A stretch of 64,000 nt of DNA from positions 1 through 64,000 of IMG/VR virus record IMGVR_UViG_3300008108_007691. One strand, 5' to 3'. Below, piece by piece: positions 15,585 through 23,418 of the stretch. This stretch comes from a virus. Position 1 is the first letter of the stretch. Each line of letters begins with the position of its first letter. A program made the translations under genes and the position numbers. The notes below the pieces were generated by a model. It worked only from the letters and a program-made list of their open reading frames with translations. It did not search any database and was not told the DNA's origin.

Positions 15585-17648
15585 ATGACAAAAGATCAAA
15601 TAATAAAATTTCTTTTAGAAGATATTTTAGGAGCTTCTACAGACAATGAACTTTTCCTAATTAAAGAAGATATAAATTCAGTAGATGACCCTGAATATAA
15701 AAGAATGGTGAATTATTACACAAGATATGCTGCACCAAAATCTCGTTTCGAAATTTTGAGCGATCTTGAAAAAATTTTTGTTATAAACTACGTTGACAAA
15801 GTTGTTAATGGATCTTCAAAACAAATGAAACATCCAACTGAGGGTTTTCCAAACAAAACCCAAGATGCTATAACTACAATACTAGCCACTGAATATGTTA
15901 AACAAGACGAAATAGTAGATGACTGGAAACCAGACACTGTTAATCAGCAAAAAATATTTGAATTTTTATTGAGTTTTTACAATCCTTATGGCAGTCAAGG
16001 CAGACTTAGCAATGTAGGATATAGAGCTGCTAGTGGAGTTCCCGGTATAGATCCTTTAAAAATAGACATTGATCTAGTTTTAGATGGTTTTACCAAAGCA
16101 ATACAAGAACAGTTAGTAAACAAAAAATACAATCCAAATTCTTCCCCTTTTGATTATTCTTTTGTAAAAGTAGCTTGGCCTCAAGATATAATGGATATAT
16201 TTTCAAAAAAACAAAGAAGAAAAGATATTAATATAGATCCTATTGTTAAAAGTTCAACTGTCTCTGGAGATGAAGATGAGGAATTAGACGTTGCATCTAC
16301 ATATGGTGCATCAGATGTTGAATATTCATTAAAGAAAGATAAAGATAAATTTCAATTAATATTAGACCAATTAAATGAAACTGAAAGAAAAGTATTACAA
16401 GGATTCTTCAACTTTATTTTTTCTGAAACAAAAAATGAAGAAGCAGCAGCTTCAAAACTTATAGATGCTGTATATGATGTTGACGGTGATATAAGCGAAA
16501 TAGACGTTGAAGATATTTCTTCCAAAGGAAAAGAAAGTATGTATGATTACATAGGAAAAGAATTAGGTATTGAATATTCAGAAGCTACAGAAAGTAATTT
16601 AAAGTCTAAAGTTTCTCAATTAAGACCTAAATTAATAGCATTGTTTAGAGATCCTAGATTTAAAGAAATTATGGGTATAGAAGATTGGTCAGAAAAAAAC
16701 TTAGATATTTTGAAAGGTACAGGAACTAAAGGTCGTGAATGGAAAAAAATTTCCTCCAAGGATTATGAAGAATTAGATAAAAGTTTAAAACCAACCTCTG
16801 GAACAGCTTATGATGAATTTGGCAAACCTCTACCTTTAGACGATAAAGGAAAAGTTATTCGAAAAAGTAAAAGAAATTTATCTGAAGTTATGCTAGAAAA
16901 CATTCAAGATATAAATGATAATTTCAATTTTAGATTCAATAAAATAAATAATACTTTAGACAAAATAAGCAAGATCAATAACTATATTAATGAGGGATAT
17001 GATGTTGCTGTGAAGGATCTTGATCAAGATATTTATAATTATATAAACAATACAGTAGATGGTTTGAATAAAGCCAATTACATGTTGAATGAATTGGAAA
17101 TTGTTAGTAATGATATAAAATTTGAATATCCTGAAGTTTCAGAAAAATTACAAGAATCGATTGAACCTCTTATTGAAGAGCTTGAGAAATTGATTTTTAA
17201 AGTAAAGAATATTAAAAATTCTATAAGACCTTTTCTCTCTGAGTCAAAAAAAAAATTTAATTTAGAAGAGGATGATTTAGAAGAAGAAAGAATAACTAAT
17301 CCTGATTCAAAAGATTTTGTTAAAAAAAGAGAAAACTTTATTGGATCTCACATTTATGGTGAAGATTTAGGGGGTCTAGGAAAAATGTATGTTGCTTATT
17401 CTTACGGTGAACAGTTTCCAGCTTATGTATGGTTTGATGATAAATGGTATCACAACACTAGTAATTATGTATTAGATGATGGAACAATTAATGAACCAAC
17501 AAACCAACATAAAAAAGATATGAGACCCGCTCAAGACACTCATGGATTATCAACCTTTGCTTTAAATACAATGATTAATAAATTTAAGAACAAACATGGT
17601 TTGGGTGATAACGTTCACACCGATGTTGAACCGGGTGAAAAAAATTAA
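15585..17648 (+). CDS. Large protein with sigma-70 region 4-like segment
   Basis: A 687-residue acidic protein. Residues about 215-350 read like a sigma linker plus region 4: IVKSSTVSGDEDEELDVAS (like the SLD.p..dd.d..l linker), then QLILDQLNETERKVLQGFF (like L..L...er.vL), and an LGIEYSEATESNLKSKVSQL helix-turn-helix-like helix. A long insert separates the two halves of region 4. Residues about 430-560 form a coiled coil. The C-terminal 100 residues hold an aromatic-rich beta stretch (YSYGEQFPAYVWFDDKWYHN). The gene follows the region 2-like gene by 4 nt and ends at a strong bidirectional terminator. Confidence 0.5.
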   Translation: MTKDQIIKFLLEDILGASTDNELFLIKEDINSVDDPEYKRMVNYYTRYAAPKSRFEILSDLEKIFVINYVDKVVNGSSKQMKHPTEGFPNKTQDAITTILATEYVKQDEIVDDWKPDTVNQQKIFEFLLSFYNPYGSQGRLSNVGYRAASGVPGIDPLKIDIDLVLDGFTKAIQEQLVNKKYNPNSSPFDYSFVKVAWPQDIMDIFSKKQRRKDINIDPIVKSSTVSGDEDEELDVASTYGASDVEYSLKKDKDKFQLILDQLNETERKVLQGFFNFIFSETKNEEAAASKLIDAVYDVDGDISEIDVEDISSKGKESMYDYIGKELGIEYSEATESNLKSKVSQLRPKLIALFRDPRFKEIMGIEDWSEKNLDILKGTGTKGREWKKISSKDYEELDKSLKPTSGTAYDEFGKPLPLDDKGKVIRKSKRNLSEVMLENIQDINDNFNFRFNKINNTLDKISKINNYINEGYDVAVKDLDQDIYNYINNTVDGLNKANYMLNELEIVSNDIKFEYPEVSEKLQESIEPLIEELEKLIFKVKNIKNSIRPFLSESKKKFNLEEDDLEEERITNPDSKDFVKKRENFIGSHIYGEDLGGLGKMYVAYSYGEQFPAYVWFDDKWYHNTSNYVLDDGTINEPTNQHKKDMRPAQDTHGLSTFALNTMINKFKNKHGLGDNVHTDVEPGEKN

Positions 17649-17668
17649 CTTTAATTTTTTAAATTAAA

Positions 17669-17700
17669 AAAGGCGATCAAAAATGATCGCCTTTCTTTTT
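17669..17700. terminator. Bidirectional rho-independent terminator
   Basis: A perfect 11-bp stem AAAGGCGATCA (17669-17679) / TGATCGCCTTT (17684-17694) with loop AAAA, followed by CTTTTT on the plus strand and TTTTTTAATTT on the minus strand. It separates two convergent genes. Confidence 0.92.
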
Positions 17701-17714
17701 GCAATATACGTTAT

Positions 17715-18683
17715 TTATTCACCCAGTGTTAAGTAGTTAGATAATATTTCTTTTGCTTCATCATAACTTTTTAAAGCAATTTTTTGTGTGTAAGAAACTT
17801 TAAAAATCTCTAAATAATTACACAATGTCAAAAATAAATTTATTTCTTTTTGAGAGTACCTGTTTTTCTCTAACTTATTAATGAAATCATTATAACTTGC
17901 CAACTCCATTCCAGATTGTATTTTACCATCATCATAAAGAACACTCAACATATCCATATTTGGTTGTCTCATATCATCTAATCTTTTCTTTTTTTCATCT
18001 AGAATTTTTTGAAAATTTTCTTCTTCATGAGTTTCGACTTTACCATCTGAAATTATCGAATCTAACTTTTCATCCAAGTCAATATTTTCTTCTTCAATTA
18101 CACTTTTCTCTTCTTTACTTTCTACTACTATTTGACTTGATGGAGTATCTTCTAAATTAACTTCAGTATTTTTTTTCAAATCTATATTTTCAGGTAATTT
18201 GTTTTCTTCAATACCAAATGTTTTTCTGATGTAATCAACTAATAAATCTAAAAAAGCAAGAGAAACTATTGGTAAAATACCACCAGATATCAATGCTATT
18301 ATTCTTTTTATAAAAATTGGATCTTCATCTGCCAAACCAAATAATTCAGCCCAATTTTTAATCAAATTTGGTTCAATAACCATTTTCTGTGTCAAAACAT
18401 CATAAGCGTAATATGTATTTCCATTAACTTGAAAAATAGTTAACAAAATAAATATAAACCAAACAACATTTTTATTTATTTTACCCAAAGCAACCAAACC
18501 AGCCAATGCAGATAATGCACCAATTTCAAAAGCAATAGCTAAAGTTAATGCAAGACCAAAACCGTTTGACAGTGAAAAGAAATTAATAACGTGAATCGTA
18601 CTAATTACACTTACACAAATTGGAACTAATAAGAAAGATATTATTATTAGCCAAGTCATTTTTGAAATAGAATTTTTATTCAT
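17715..18683 (-). CDS. Membrane protein with four N-terminal TM segments
   Basis: A 322-residue protein. Four hydrophobic helices are visible at residues about 9-36, 41-67, 71-96 and 128-152. The remaining 170 residues are soluble, acidic and helical (IDLDEKLDSIISDGKV, LDEKKKRLDDMRQPN). The family is not recognised. The layout (bundle in the membrane, long cytoplasmic tail) occurs in phage membrane-anchored scaffold or exclusion proteins, without a specific match. Its start overlaps the stop of the GIY-YIG gene by 4 nt, so both belong to one minus-strand operon that ends at the bidirectional terminator. Confidence 0.65.
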   Translation of the reverse strand: MNKNSISKMTWLIIISFLLVPICVSVISTIHVINFFSLSNGFGLALTLAIAFEIGALSALAGLVALGKINKNVVWFIFILLTIFQVNGNTYYAYDVLTQKMVIEPNLIKNWAELFGLADEDPIFIKRIIALISGGILPIVSLAFLDLLVDYIRKTFGIEENKLPENIDLKKNTEVNLEDTPSSQIVVESKEEKSVIEEENIDLDEKLDSIISDGKVETHEEENFQKILDEKKKRLDDMRQPNMDMLSVLYDDGKIQSGMELASYNDFINKLEKNRYSQKEINLFLTLCNYLEIFKVSYTQKIALKSYDEAKEILSNYLTLGE

Positions 18684-19486
18684 CTTAAATTAAATTTTTT
18701 AATTAATCTATATACAGAAAAGGTTGTTATATTTAGTTTTTTTGAAGTATCTAAAATATCAAAATCATTTTCTTGTAATATTTTTAACAAATTATCTTTT
18801 TTTTCTTTATTTTTTGCTTCGAATGTTTTAGCTCTTGATTCATTAAATTTTTTTAAAAATTCCGGTGATCTTTTCTTGCCTTTTTGCCATACACTACATT
18901 TTTCCTTAAATTCATTAGACGATCTAGATTTTTTTAAAATTTCTGATTCCAACATTGATTTACTAATTTTTTGAGATCTTTCTGGGTTTTTAATAGCCTC
19001 CTTAAATTTTTCTGAATTTTTCACTGATTCACTAATTTTATTTTTCCAATCTTGAGATTCTATAATTTTCTTAACTTTTTCTGATTTTGCCCTAGATTCC
19101 TTTAATTTTTTCTTGTGTTCATCGCCTTCCCACATTTTCTTAAATTTATCTGATTTTTTTAAACCATCTGATATATTTTGTTTATGAGAATCAGTCAATT
19201 TTGGACCATTCCAACTCAAACTATTACCATCGCCCCCTTCAGTTATATTATATCCAATATTTTTATCTTGAGAATTGTAAAATTTAATATAATATTTTTC
19301 TTTTTCATTCAACTCTTCTAAATTATTACAAAAACAAATAATTTCTTTTTTAAAATTATTTTTTCCGTATTTTTTTATACTCTCTTTTAAGGCAACTCCA
19401 CTACCCAAATAATTTTTATTATTTTTCTTATCCTTACCTATATATATCTTACCATTTAAAAGATTTGTAGTTTTGTAAATTATCAT
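18680..19486 (-). CDS. GIY-YIG homing endonuclease with NUMOD3-like repeats
   Basis: A 268-residue free-standing homing endonuclease. The N-terminal nuclease domain shows IYKTTNLLNGKIYIGK (the GIY-YIG signature in its Seg/I-Tev form), YLGSG, the KKYGKNNFKKEI segment, and the closing GYNITEGGDG. From residue 95 the protein has short Ser/Lys repeats typical of NUMOD3 (SHKQNISDGLKKS, WKNKISESVKNS, ERSQKISKSM), which wrap DNA. It ends in a helix-turn-helix (DTSKKLNITTFSVYRLIKKF). Enzymes of this type cut alleles lacking the gene and spread by repair. It overlaps both neighbours by 4 nt, an unusually neat insertion into an operon. Confidence 0.88.
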   Translation of the reverse strand: MIIYKTTNLLNGKIYIGKDKKNNKNYLGSGVALKESIKKYGKNNFKKEIICFCNNLEELNEKEKYYIKFYNSQDKNIGYNITEGGDGNSLSWNGPKLTDSHKQNISDGLKKSDKFKKMWEGDEHKKKLKESRAKSEKVKKIIESQDWKNKISESVKNSEKFKEAIKNPERSQKISKSMLESEILKKSRSSNEFKEKCSVWQKGKKRSPEFLKKFNESRAKTFEAKNKEKKDNLLKILQENDFDILDTSKKLNITTFSVYRLIKKFNLR

Positions 19487-19806
19487 TTCTTCAACTTATC
19501 TAATTTTTTCTGTAACTCATCTATTTTTCTAGAATAGTCATTCATTACATCATCCGGCCTAGCTGTTGTTCTAACAATTGCATTATTAGTATAGACAATT
19601 TCTCTTGATGTTTTCAAAATACTTATTTCTCTTTCAATTGAGAGAATTTCCATATTCAAAGAATCTCTTTTCTCTAATTCATCAATTCTTTTATTTGTTT
19701 GCTTTATTGAACTTTTTGTTCCACAAGTGTTAAAGAATGTCAAAATACTGAACACAAGAAGCATGATTATTCCATACTTACCTAAAATTTTGTTTATTTT
19801 TTCCAT
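19483..19806 (-). CDS. Small single-TM coiled-coil protein
   Basis: A 107-residue protein with a basic N-terminus, one hydrophobic segment at residues about 12-29 (IIMLLVFSILTFF), and then a long helix with heptad character (KRIDELEKRDSLNMEI, RKIDELQKKLDKLKK). The shape is that of an i-spanin, the inner-membrane partner in outer-membrane lysis, but spanins cannot be identified by sequence alone. The Cys after the hydrophobic run (NTCGTKSS) does not fit a lipobox well. It is the first gene of the operon with the GIY-YIG gene. Confidence 0.6.
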   Translation of the reverse strand: MEKINKILGKYGIIMLLVFSILTFFNTCGTKSSIKQTNKRIDELEKRDSLNMEILSIEREISILKTSREIVYTNNAIVRTTARPDDVMNDYSRKIDELQKKLDKLKK

Positions 19807-19846
19807 TTTTTTAAGTGTTTTATAATAAATATTATTTTATTTTTTT

Positions 19847-20965
19847 TTAATTATTATACAGTGAATTGATTTTCAATGATTTGTTTAAAAAGCCAATTTC
19901 TGGATTAATATTTTCAATGGTAGGTTCTATTTTTTCTTTTATTTGTGAAAGTACATTTAAGGTATTCACATCTAAATTTTTTGGAACAAAAACATTTATA
20001 TGAACGTATAAATCTCCATAACTTCCGTTATTGGGCAATCCTTTTCCTTTTAGTCTTAATATTTTACCATTGTCAGTATTTGGATCAATCTTAATTCTTA
20101 TGTCCTCACCAAAAACATTTATAATAAAATTATCAGTTCCCGTTATAGCATCAATAAAATTTATAAATACATCTCTATGAATATCATTATTGAATTTTTT
20201 ATAAATAATGTGTTCTGATATTGTGCAAAGTATTATCAAATCACCGGGAATTGAGTTAGGAGAATTATTAAAGTTTCCACCATTCTCGATCTTATAAACA
20301 AATCCTTCAGTAATTCCGGGAGGTACGTTTATTTCAATATTTTCAAAGTTTTCTTTTATTCCTCTAGCTCCACAACTATTACAAATTTCATTTATTATTT
20401 TTCCTGCACCATTACAAATATTGCAATGGTTCGAAGTTTGAATTCTACCAAAAGGAGTTTGTACAACATTAATAACACTTCCTTGTCCGTTACAATTATT
20501 ACATGTTTTCAAAGAAATACCTTCTTTAGAACCATTTCCTTTGCAAGATGAACAACAAACATTTCTATTATATTTAATTGTTTTTCTAGAACCATGTACA
20601 ACTTCCTCTAAAGAAAAAGACAATTTGATTCTTAAGTCAGAACCTTTTTGGTTTTGTTGTTGAGGTCTCTGATTATTATTTCTAAAATTAAAGAAATCAG
20701 AGAAAAAATCGAAGTTTGAAAAACCTTGGTTGAAATTTGAAAAATTCCCAAAACCAGAACCTCTATTATCGTATTGTTTTCTTTTTTCTGGTTCGCTTAA
20801 AACAGAATAAGCCTCGTTAATTTTTTTAAATTTTTCTTCGGCTTCTTTATTGTTAGGGTTTAAATCAGGATGATATTTTTTACTTAAAGATCTATAAGCT
20901 TTTTTTATATCATCCTGACTGGCATCCTTAGTTAAACCCAATAATGTGTAAAAATCATCATTCAT
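19847..20965 (-). CDS. dnaJ: Molecular chaperone DnaJ (class I)
   Basis: A 372-residue full-length class I J-protein. The J domain (residues 1-66) has KKYHPDLNP with the HPD motif that triggers DnaK ATPase. A Gly/Phe-rich region follows (GSGFGNFSNFNQGFSNFDFF). The zinc domain has four CxxCxGxG-type units (CSSCKGNG, CNNCNGQG, CNICNGAG, CNSCGARG; the last is degenerate). The C-terminal peptide-binding domains follow (NVPPGITEG, GDLIIL, LKGKGLPNNGSYGDLYV). No DnaK gene is in the window, so it probably works with host DnaK. It lies directly downstream of the ClpC-like genes. Confidence 0.95.
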   Translation of the reverse strand: MNDDFYTLLGLTKDASQDDIKKAYRSLSKKYHPDLNPNNKEAEEKFKKINEAYSVLSEPEKRKQYDNRGSGFGNFSNFNQGFSNFDFFSDFFNFRNNNQRPQQQNQKGSDLRIKLSFSLEEVVHGSRKTIKYNRNVCCSSCKGNGSKEGISLKTCNNCNGQGSVINVVQTPFGRIQTSNHCNICNGAGKIINEICNSCGARGIKENFENIEINVPPGITEGFVYKIENGGNFNNSPNSIPGDLIILCTISEHIIYKKFNNDIHRDVFINFIDAITGTDNFIINVFGEDIRIKIDPNTDNGKILRLKGKGLPNNGSYGDLYVHINVFVPKNLDVNTLNVLSQIKEKIEPTIENINPEIGFLNKSLKINSLYNN

Positions 20966-21005
20966 TATTTAATAAAAATAATAGAATGAACCGAGAAATA
21001 AAATA

Positions 21006-22265
21006 TTAAATATTATCCTCTTTCTTTTTTCTCGTAACCTTTTTTTTGACAACATTTTTAACTTTGGTTTCTTTTTTTTCTTCTCTTTTAGAAATTAAAG
21101 TTCCTTTTTCTTTGTCAAAATCAATGATAATATCATCACCTTTTATAATTTTTTTGAGAAGTAATTCTTTAGACAAAGGAGTTTCAACAAATTTTGTTAT
21201 AACTCTAAGAATAGGCCTTGCTCCATATTCGTCAGAATAACCTTCTTCACCAATAAAATCAATCATTTTATCTGTAAATTCAACATTTATTCCTTGAGAA
21301 ATAACATTTTTTTCAAAGTTTCTTAAATGAATTTTTACGATATCTAATACATTATCTTGGGTCAATTTTTGGAATATAACAACATCATCAATTCTATTAA
21401 GCAACTCCGGTCTGAAATGTTTTTTTAATGCCTTTTCAATTATCCTTTGGTTTTCAAGATTATTTTTCAAAAGATCTGAATTGAATCCTACTGGTTTGTT
21501 TTCAGTAATTTCTTGCGTTCCAATATTTGATGTCATAATAACCACAGTATTTTTAAAATTAATTTCAACACCGTCTCCATCAGTCAATTTTCCTTCATCC
21601 AAAAGCTGTAATAAAATATTTATCACATCTTTATGACCCTTTTCTATTTCATCAAATAAAACAATACTATAAGGTTTATTTCTAACTTTTTCAGTCAATT
21701 GACCGCCATCACCATGACCAACATATCCCGGAGGAGCACCTATTAATTTTGATACACTATGTGGTTCCATATATTCACTCATGTCAATTCTAATTAGCGA
21801 ATCTTCATCATTAAATAAATATTCAGATAGTGCTTTAGATAATTCTGTGTTGTGATGTACAATTCCATTTTCTGTTTGATATAAATGAGTTTCAGAATCA
21901 ACGTGCATATCAAAAACAGTTTCAATTTCACCTGTTAAATTGTTGCTAATTACAGAAATTTTACTTTCATCTGCCTTTTCAACAAAATCTCCGATCAACA
22001 AATTAGAAACTAAACAACATTCATTCTTTTCTTTACGTATTTTGTGATTATCTGCAACTACACAGAAGCTTCCATCAGAAAATTTAATTTCACGAACTTG
22101 ATCTTTTTTTGTGATCATACCTAAAACATTTATCCATTTACCAAATTCGTTTTTGACCATTATTTTAGATTTTTGAAAAATCTCTTTTTCTGGAATAAAT
22201 TCTTGAGCTTCTAATTGAGAAACTGCTTCGAATATCTCTTCTATTTTTACTTTTAATTCAATCAT
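21006..22265 (-). CDS. Split-intein C-half fused to C-terminal part of ClpC-like unfoldase
   Basis: A 419-residue protein. Residues 1-139 are the C-terminal part of an intein: ADNHKI (block B-like, with its His), VFDMHVDSETHLY (block F) and GIVHHN (block G). Thr140 is the +1 extein residue. Residues 140-419 continue a ClpC second AAA+ domain from the final residue of Walker A: LIGAPPGYVGHGDGG, Walker B IVLFDEIEKGH, TSNIG, then KPVGF, a ClpP-docking (V/I/L)GF loop as in ClpC, then RPELLNRIDDVV and GARPILRVI. After trans-splicing to the 23419-24759 product it would restore GSTGIGK-T. The tail is Lys-rich. Confidence 0.92.
   Translation of the reverse strand: MIELKVKIEEIFEAVSQLEAQEFIPEKEIFQKSKIMVKNEFGKWINVLGMITKKDQVREIKFSDGSFCVVADNHKIRKEKNECCLVSNLLIGDFVEKADESKISVISNNLTGEIETVFDMHVDSETHLYQTENGIVHHNTELSKALSEYLFNDEDSLIRIDMSEYMEPHSVSKLIGAPPGYVGHGDGGQLTEKVRNKPYSIVLFDEIEKGHKDVINILLQLLDEGKLTDGDGVEINFKNTVVIMTSNIGTQEITENKPVGFNSDLLKNNLENQRIIEKALKKHFRPELLNRIDDVVIFQKLTQDNVLDIVKIHLRNFEKNVISQGINVEFTDKMIDFIGEEGYSDEYGARPILRVITKFVETPLSKELLLKKIIKGDDIIIDFDKEKGTLISKREEKKETKVKNVVKKKVTRKKKEDNI
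21849..22265 (-). other. C-terminal split-intein fragment (139 residues)
   Basis: Residues 1-139 of the C-half protein. They contain the block B-like ADNHKI, block F and block G, and end in HHN before Thr. The block B motif, normally on the N-fragment, lies here, so the break point is close to the intein N-terminus. This is the rare atypical split known from AceL-TerL and VidaL inteins. Confidence 0.88.
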
Positions 22266-22269
22266 TTTA

Positions 22270-23367
22270 TTATTTTTTTATAAATTTTATGCATTTATCA
22301 ATAGACTCTTTTATTGTATTTGTTGAATGTTTTGGTAATCTAATTCTAAGTACTTCAAAACCATTTTTTATTGCAAATTGTTCTTTAGCTATATCTTTTG
22401 ACAAAGCTTCTTCATAACTTTTATTTGTGTACGCTTGTTTCCAATTTAAACGTTCATTTTCAAGAGCATTTGGATCCGGATGTACGTGAATACCGTCAAA
22501 TTCTATTATTTTTTTTCTATCAAAAAAAGTGAGATCATACCAATACAAAGACATCGTTTCTTTGTCATATAGGTAAAATTCACTTTTTATATCTGAACCG
22601 TAAAATATGGTTTCAGTTTCAATTTCATCAGGTCCAATAATAGATAGAATTTCATCAATGTATTTTTTTGATATACCAGACGCATTCCACATATTTGAGT
22701 GAGTCTTAATATAATTTTCCCATTTTTCTGTAGCCAATTTTTCACCGTACTTAGAAACCATTTTATCTTTGGTTATACACTTGCTTTTTTCAAATTCATT
22801 TTTTTGTTCAAAAGTCATTTTACTATAAAGACTATTTTGCCACTTATCATTACGTTGATTGAATTTGATTAAACCTTCTTTCTCGCCATATTTTAATTTA
22901 AGTTTTTCAAGTGAAAAAGTTGATTGTCTTTCTTTTAATTTTATTTTTGCTTCTTCAATAGTGAATCCTTTTTCTATCCAATACTCAACATAGATATTTC
23001 TTTTTTTTTTGTAATTATTAAGATCATATTTTTTTAAATCTTGCATTACTTCAACCGCTTTTATGTTGTTAATTTTTTGAATTTTAAAAATTTCACTAAC
23101 TGCCTCTTCGTGAGAATAACCCCTTTCTAACCAATATTTTTTATTAAAAAGTGTTTTACAATTAATATAATTTTTTACAAATATATTTCTGAATTTTTTT
23201 ATACCTATTTCATTTTTTTCTGAAAGAGCAACTATAAGATTTTCTCTTTGTCCTTTTTCTAAATTATTTAAATTTTTGAAATTCTTAATCTCTTTACTTA
23301 AATATTTTTCAAACTCTTCTATTGATTCGATATTGAACAATACTTTTTTTCTACTTTTAATTATCAT
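22270..23367 (-). CDS. Free-standing homing endonuclease between split-intein halves
   Basis: A 365-residue protein. Residues about 70-220 carry repeated helical modules (YWIEKGFTIEEAKIKLKERQ, LKLKYGEKEGLIKFNQRNDKWQ, MVSKYGEKLATEKWENY) known from endonucleases linked to fractured genes. The C-terminal 100 residues look like a PD-(D/E)XK/Vsr-type nuclease: LTFFDRKKIIEFDGIHVHPD, then EQFAIKNGFEVLRIR. This matches the EDxHD-type family described by Dassa and colleagues (2009), which sits between split-intein halves in phage-like DNA. Its place here, between the two ClpC-intein genes and on the same strand, is the same arrangement. Its stop is 4 nt from the C-half start. A hairpin abuts its start codon. 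Confidence 0.8.
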   Translation of the reverse strand: MIIKSRKKVLFNIESIEEFEKYLSKEIKNFKNLNNLEKGQRENLIVALSEKNEIGIKKFRNIFVKNYINCKTLFNKKYWLERGYSHEEAVSEIFKIQKINNIKAVEVMQDLKKYDLNNYKKKRNIYVEYWIEKGFTIEEAKIKLKERQSTFSLEKLKLKYGEKEGLIKFNQRNDKWQNSLYSKMTFEQKNEFEKSKCITKDKMVSKYGEKLATEKWENYIKTHSNMWNASGISKKYIDEILSIIGPDEIETETIFYGSDIKSEFYLYDKETMSLYWYDLTFFDRKKIIEFDGIHVHPDPNALENERLNWKQAYTNKSYEEALSKDIAKEQFAIKNGFEVLRIRLPKHSTNTIKESIDKCIKFIKK

Positions 23368-23413
23368 TTAGGAATACAGGGATACTAATTTTCCTATCCC
23401 TGTTAAACCTAAA
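23367..23413 (-). promoter_or_regulatory. Hairpin abutting the endonuclease start codon
   Basis: A perfect 9-bp stem ACAGGGATA (23376-23384) / TATCCCTGT (23395-23403) around a 10-nt loop, extended by an outer 6-bp stem TTTAGG/CCTAAA. It fills the 51-nt gap between the N-half stop and the endonuclease ATG. There is no T-run, so termination is unlikely. It may limit translation of the endonuclease, as hairpins do for I-TevI in T4. Confidence 0.6.
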
Positions 23414-23418
23414 TAGTG

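Noticed and set aside
19483-19806. Lipoprotein signal in the small coiled-coil protein
   Set aside because: The residues before the Cys (FFNTC) do not fit the lipobox; a plain transmembrane anchor is more likely.
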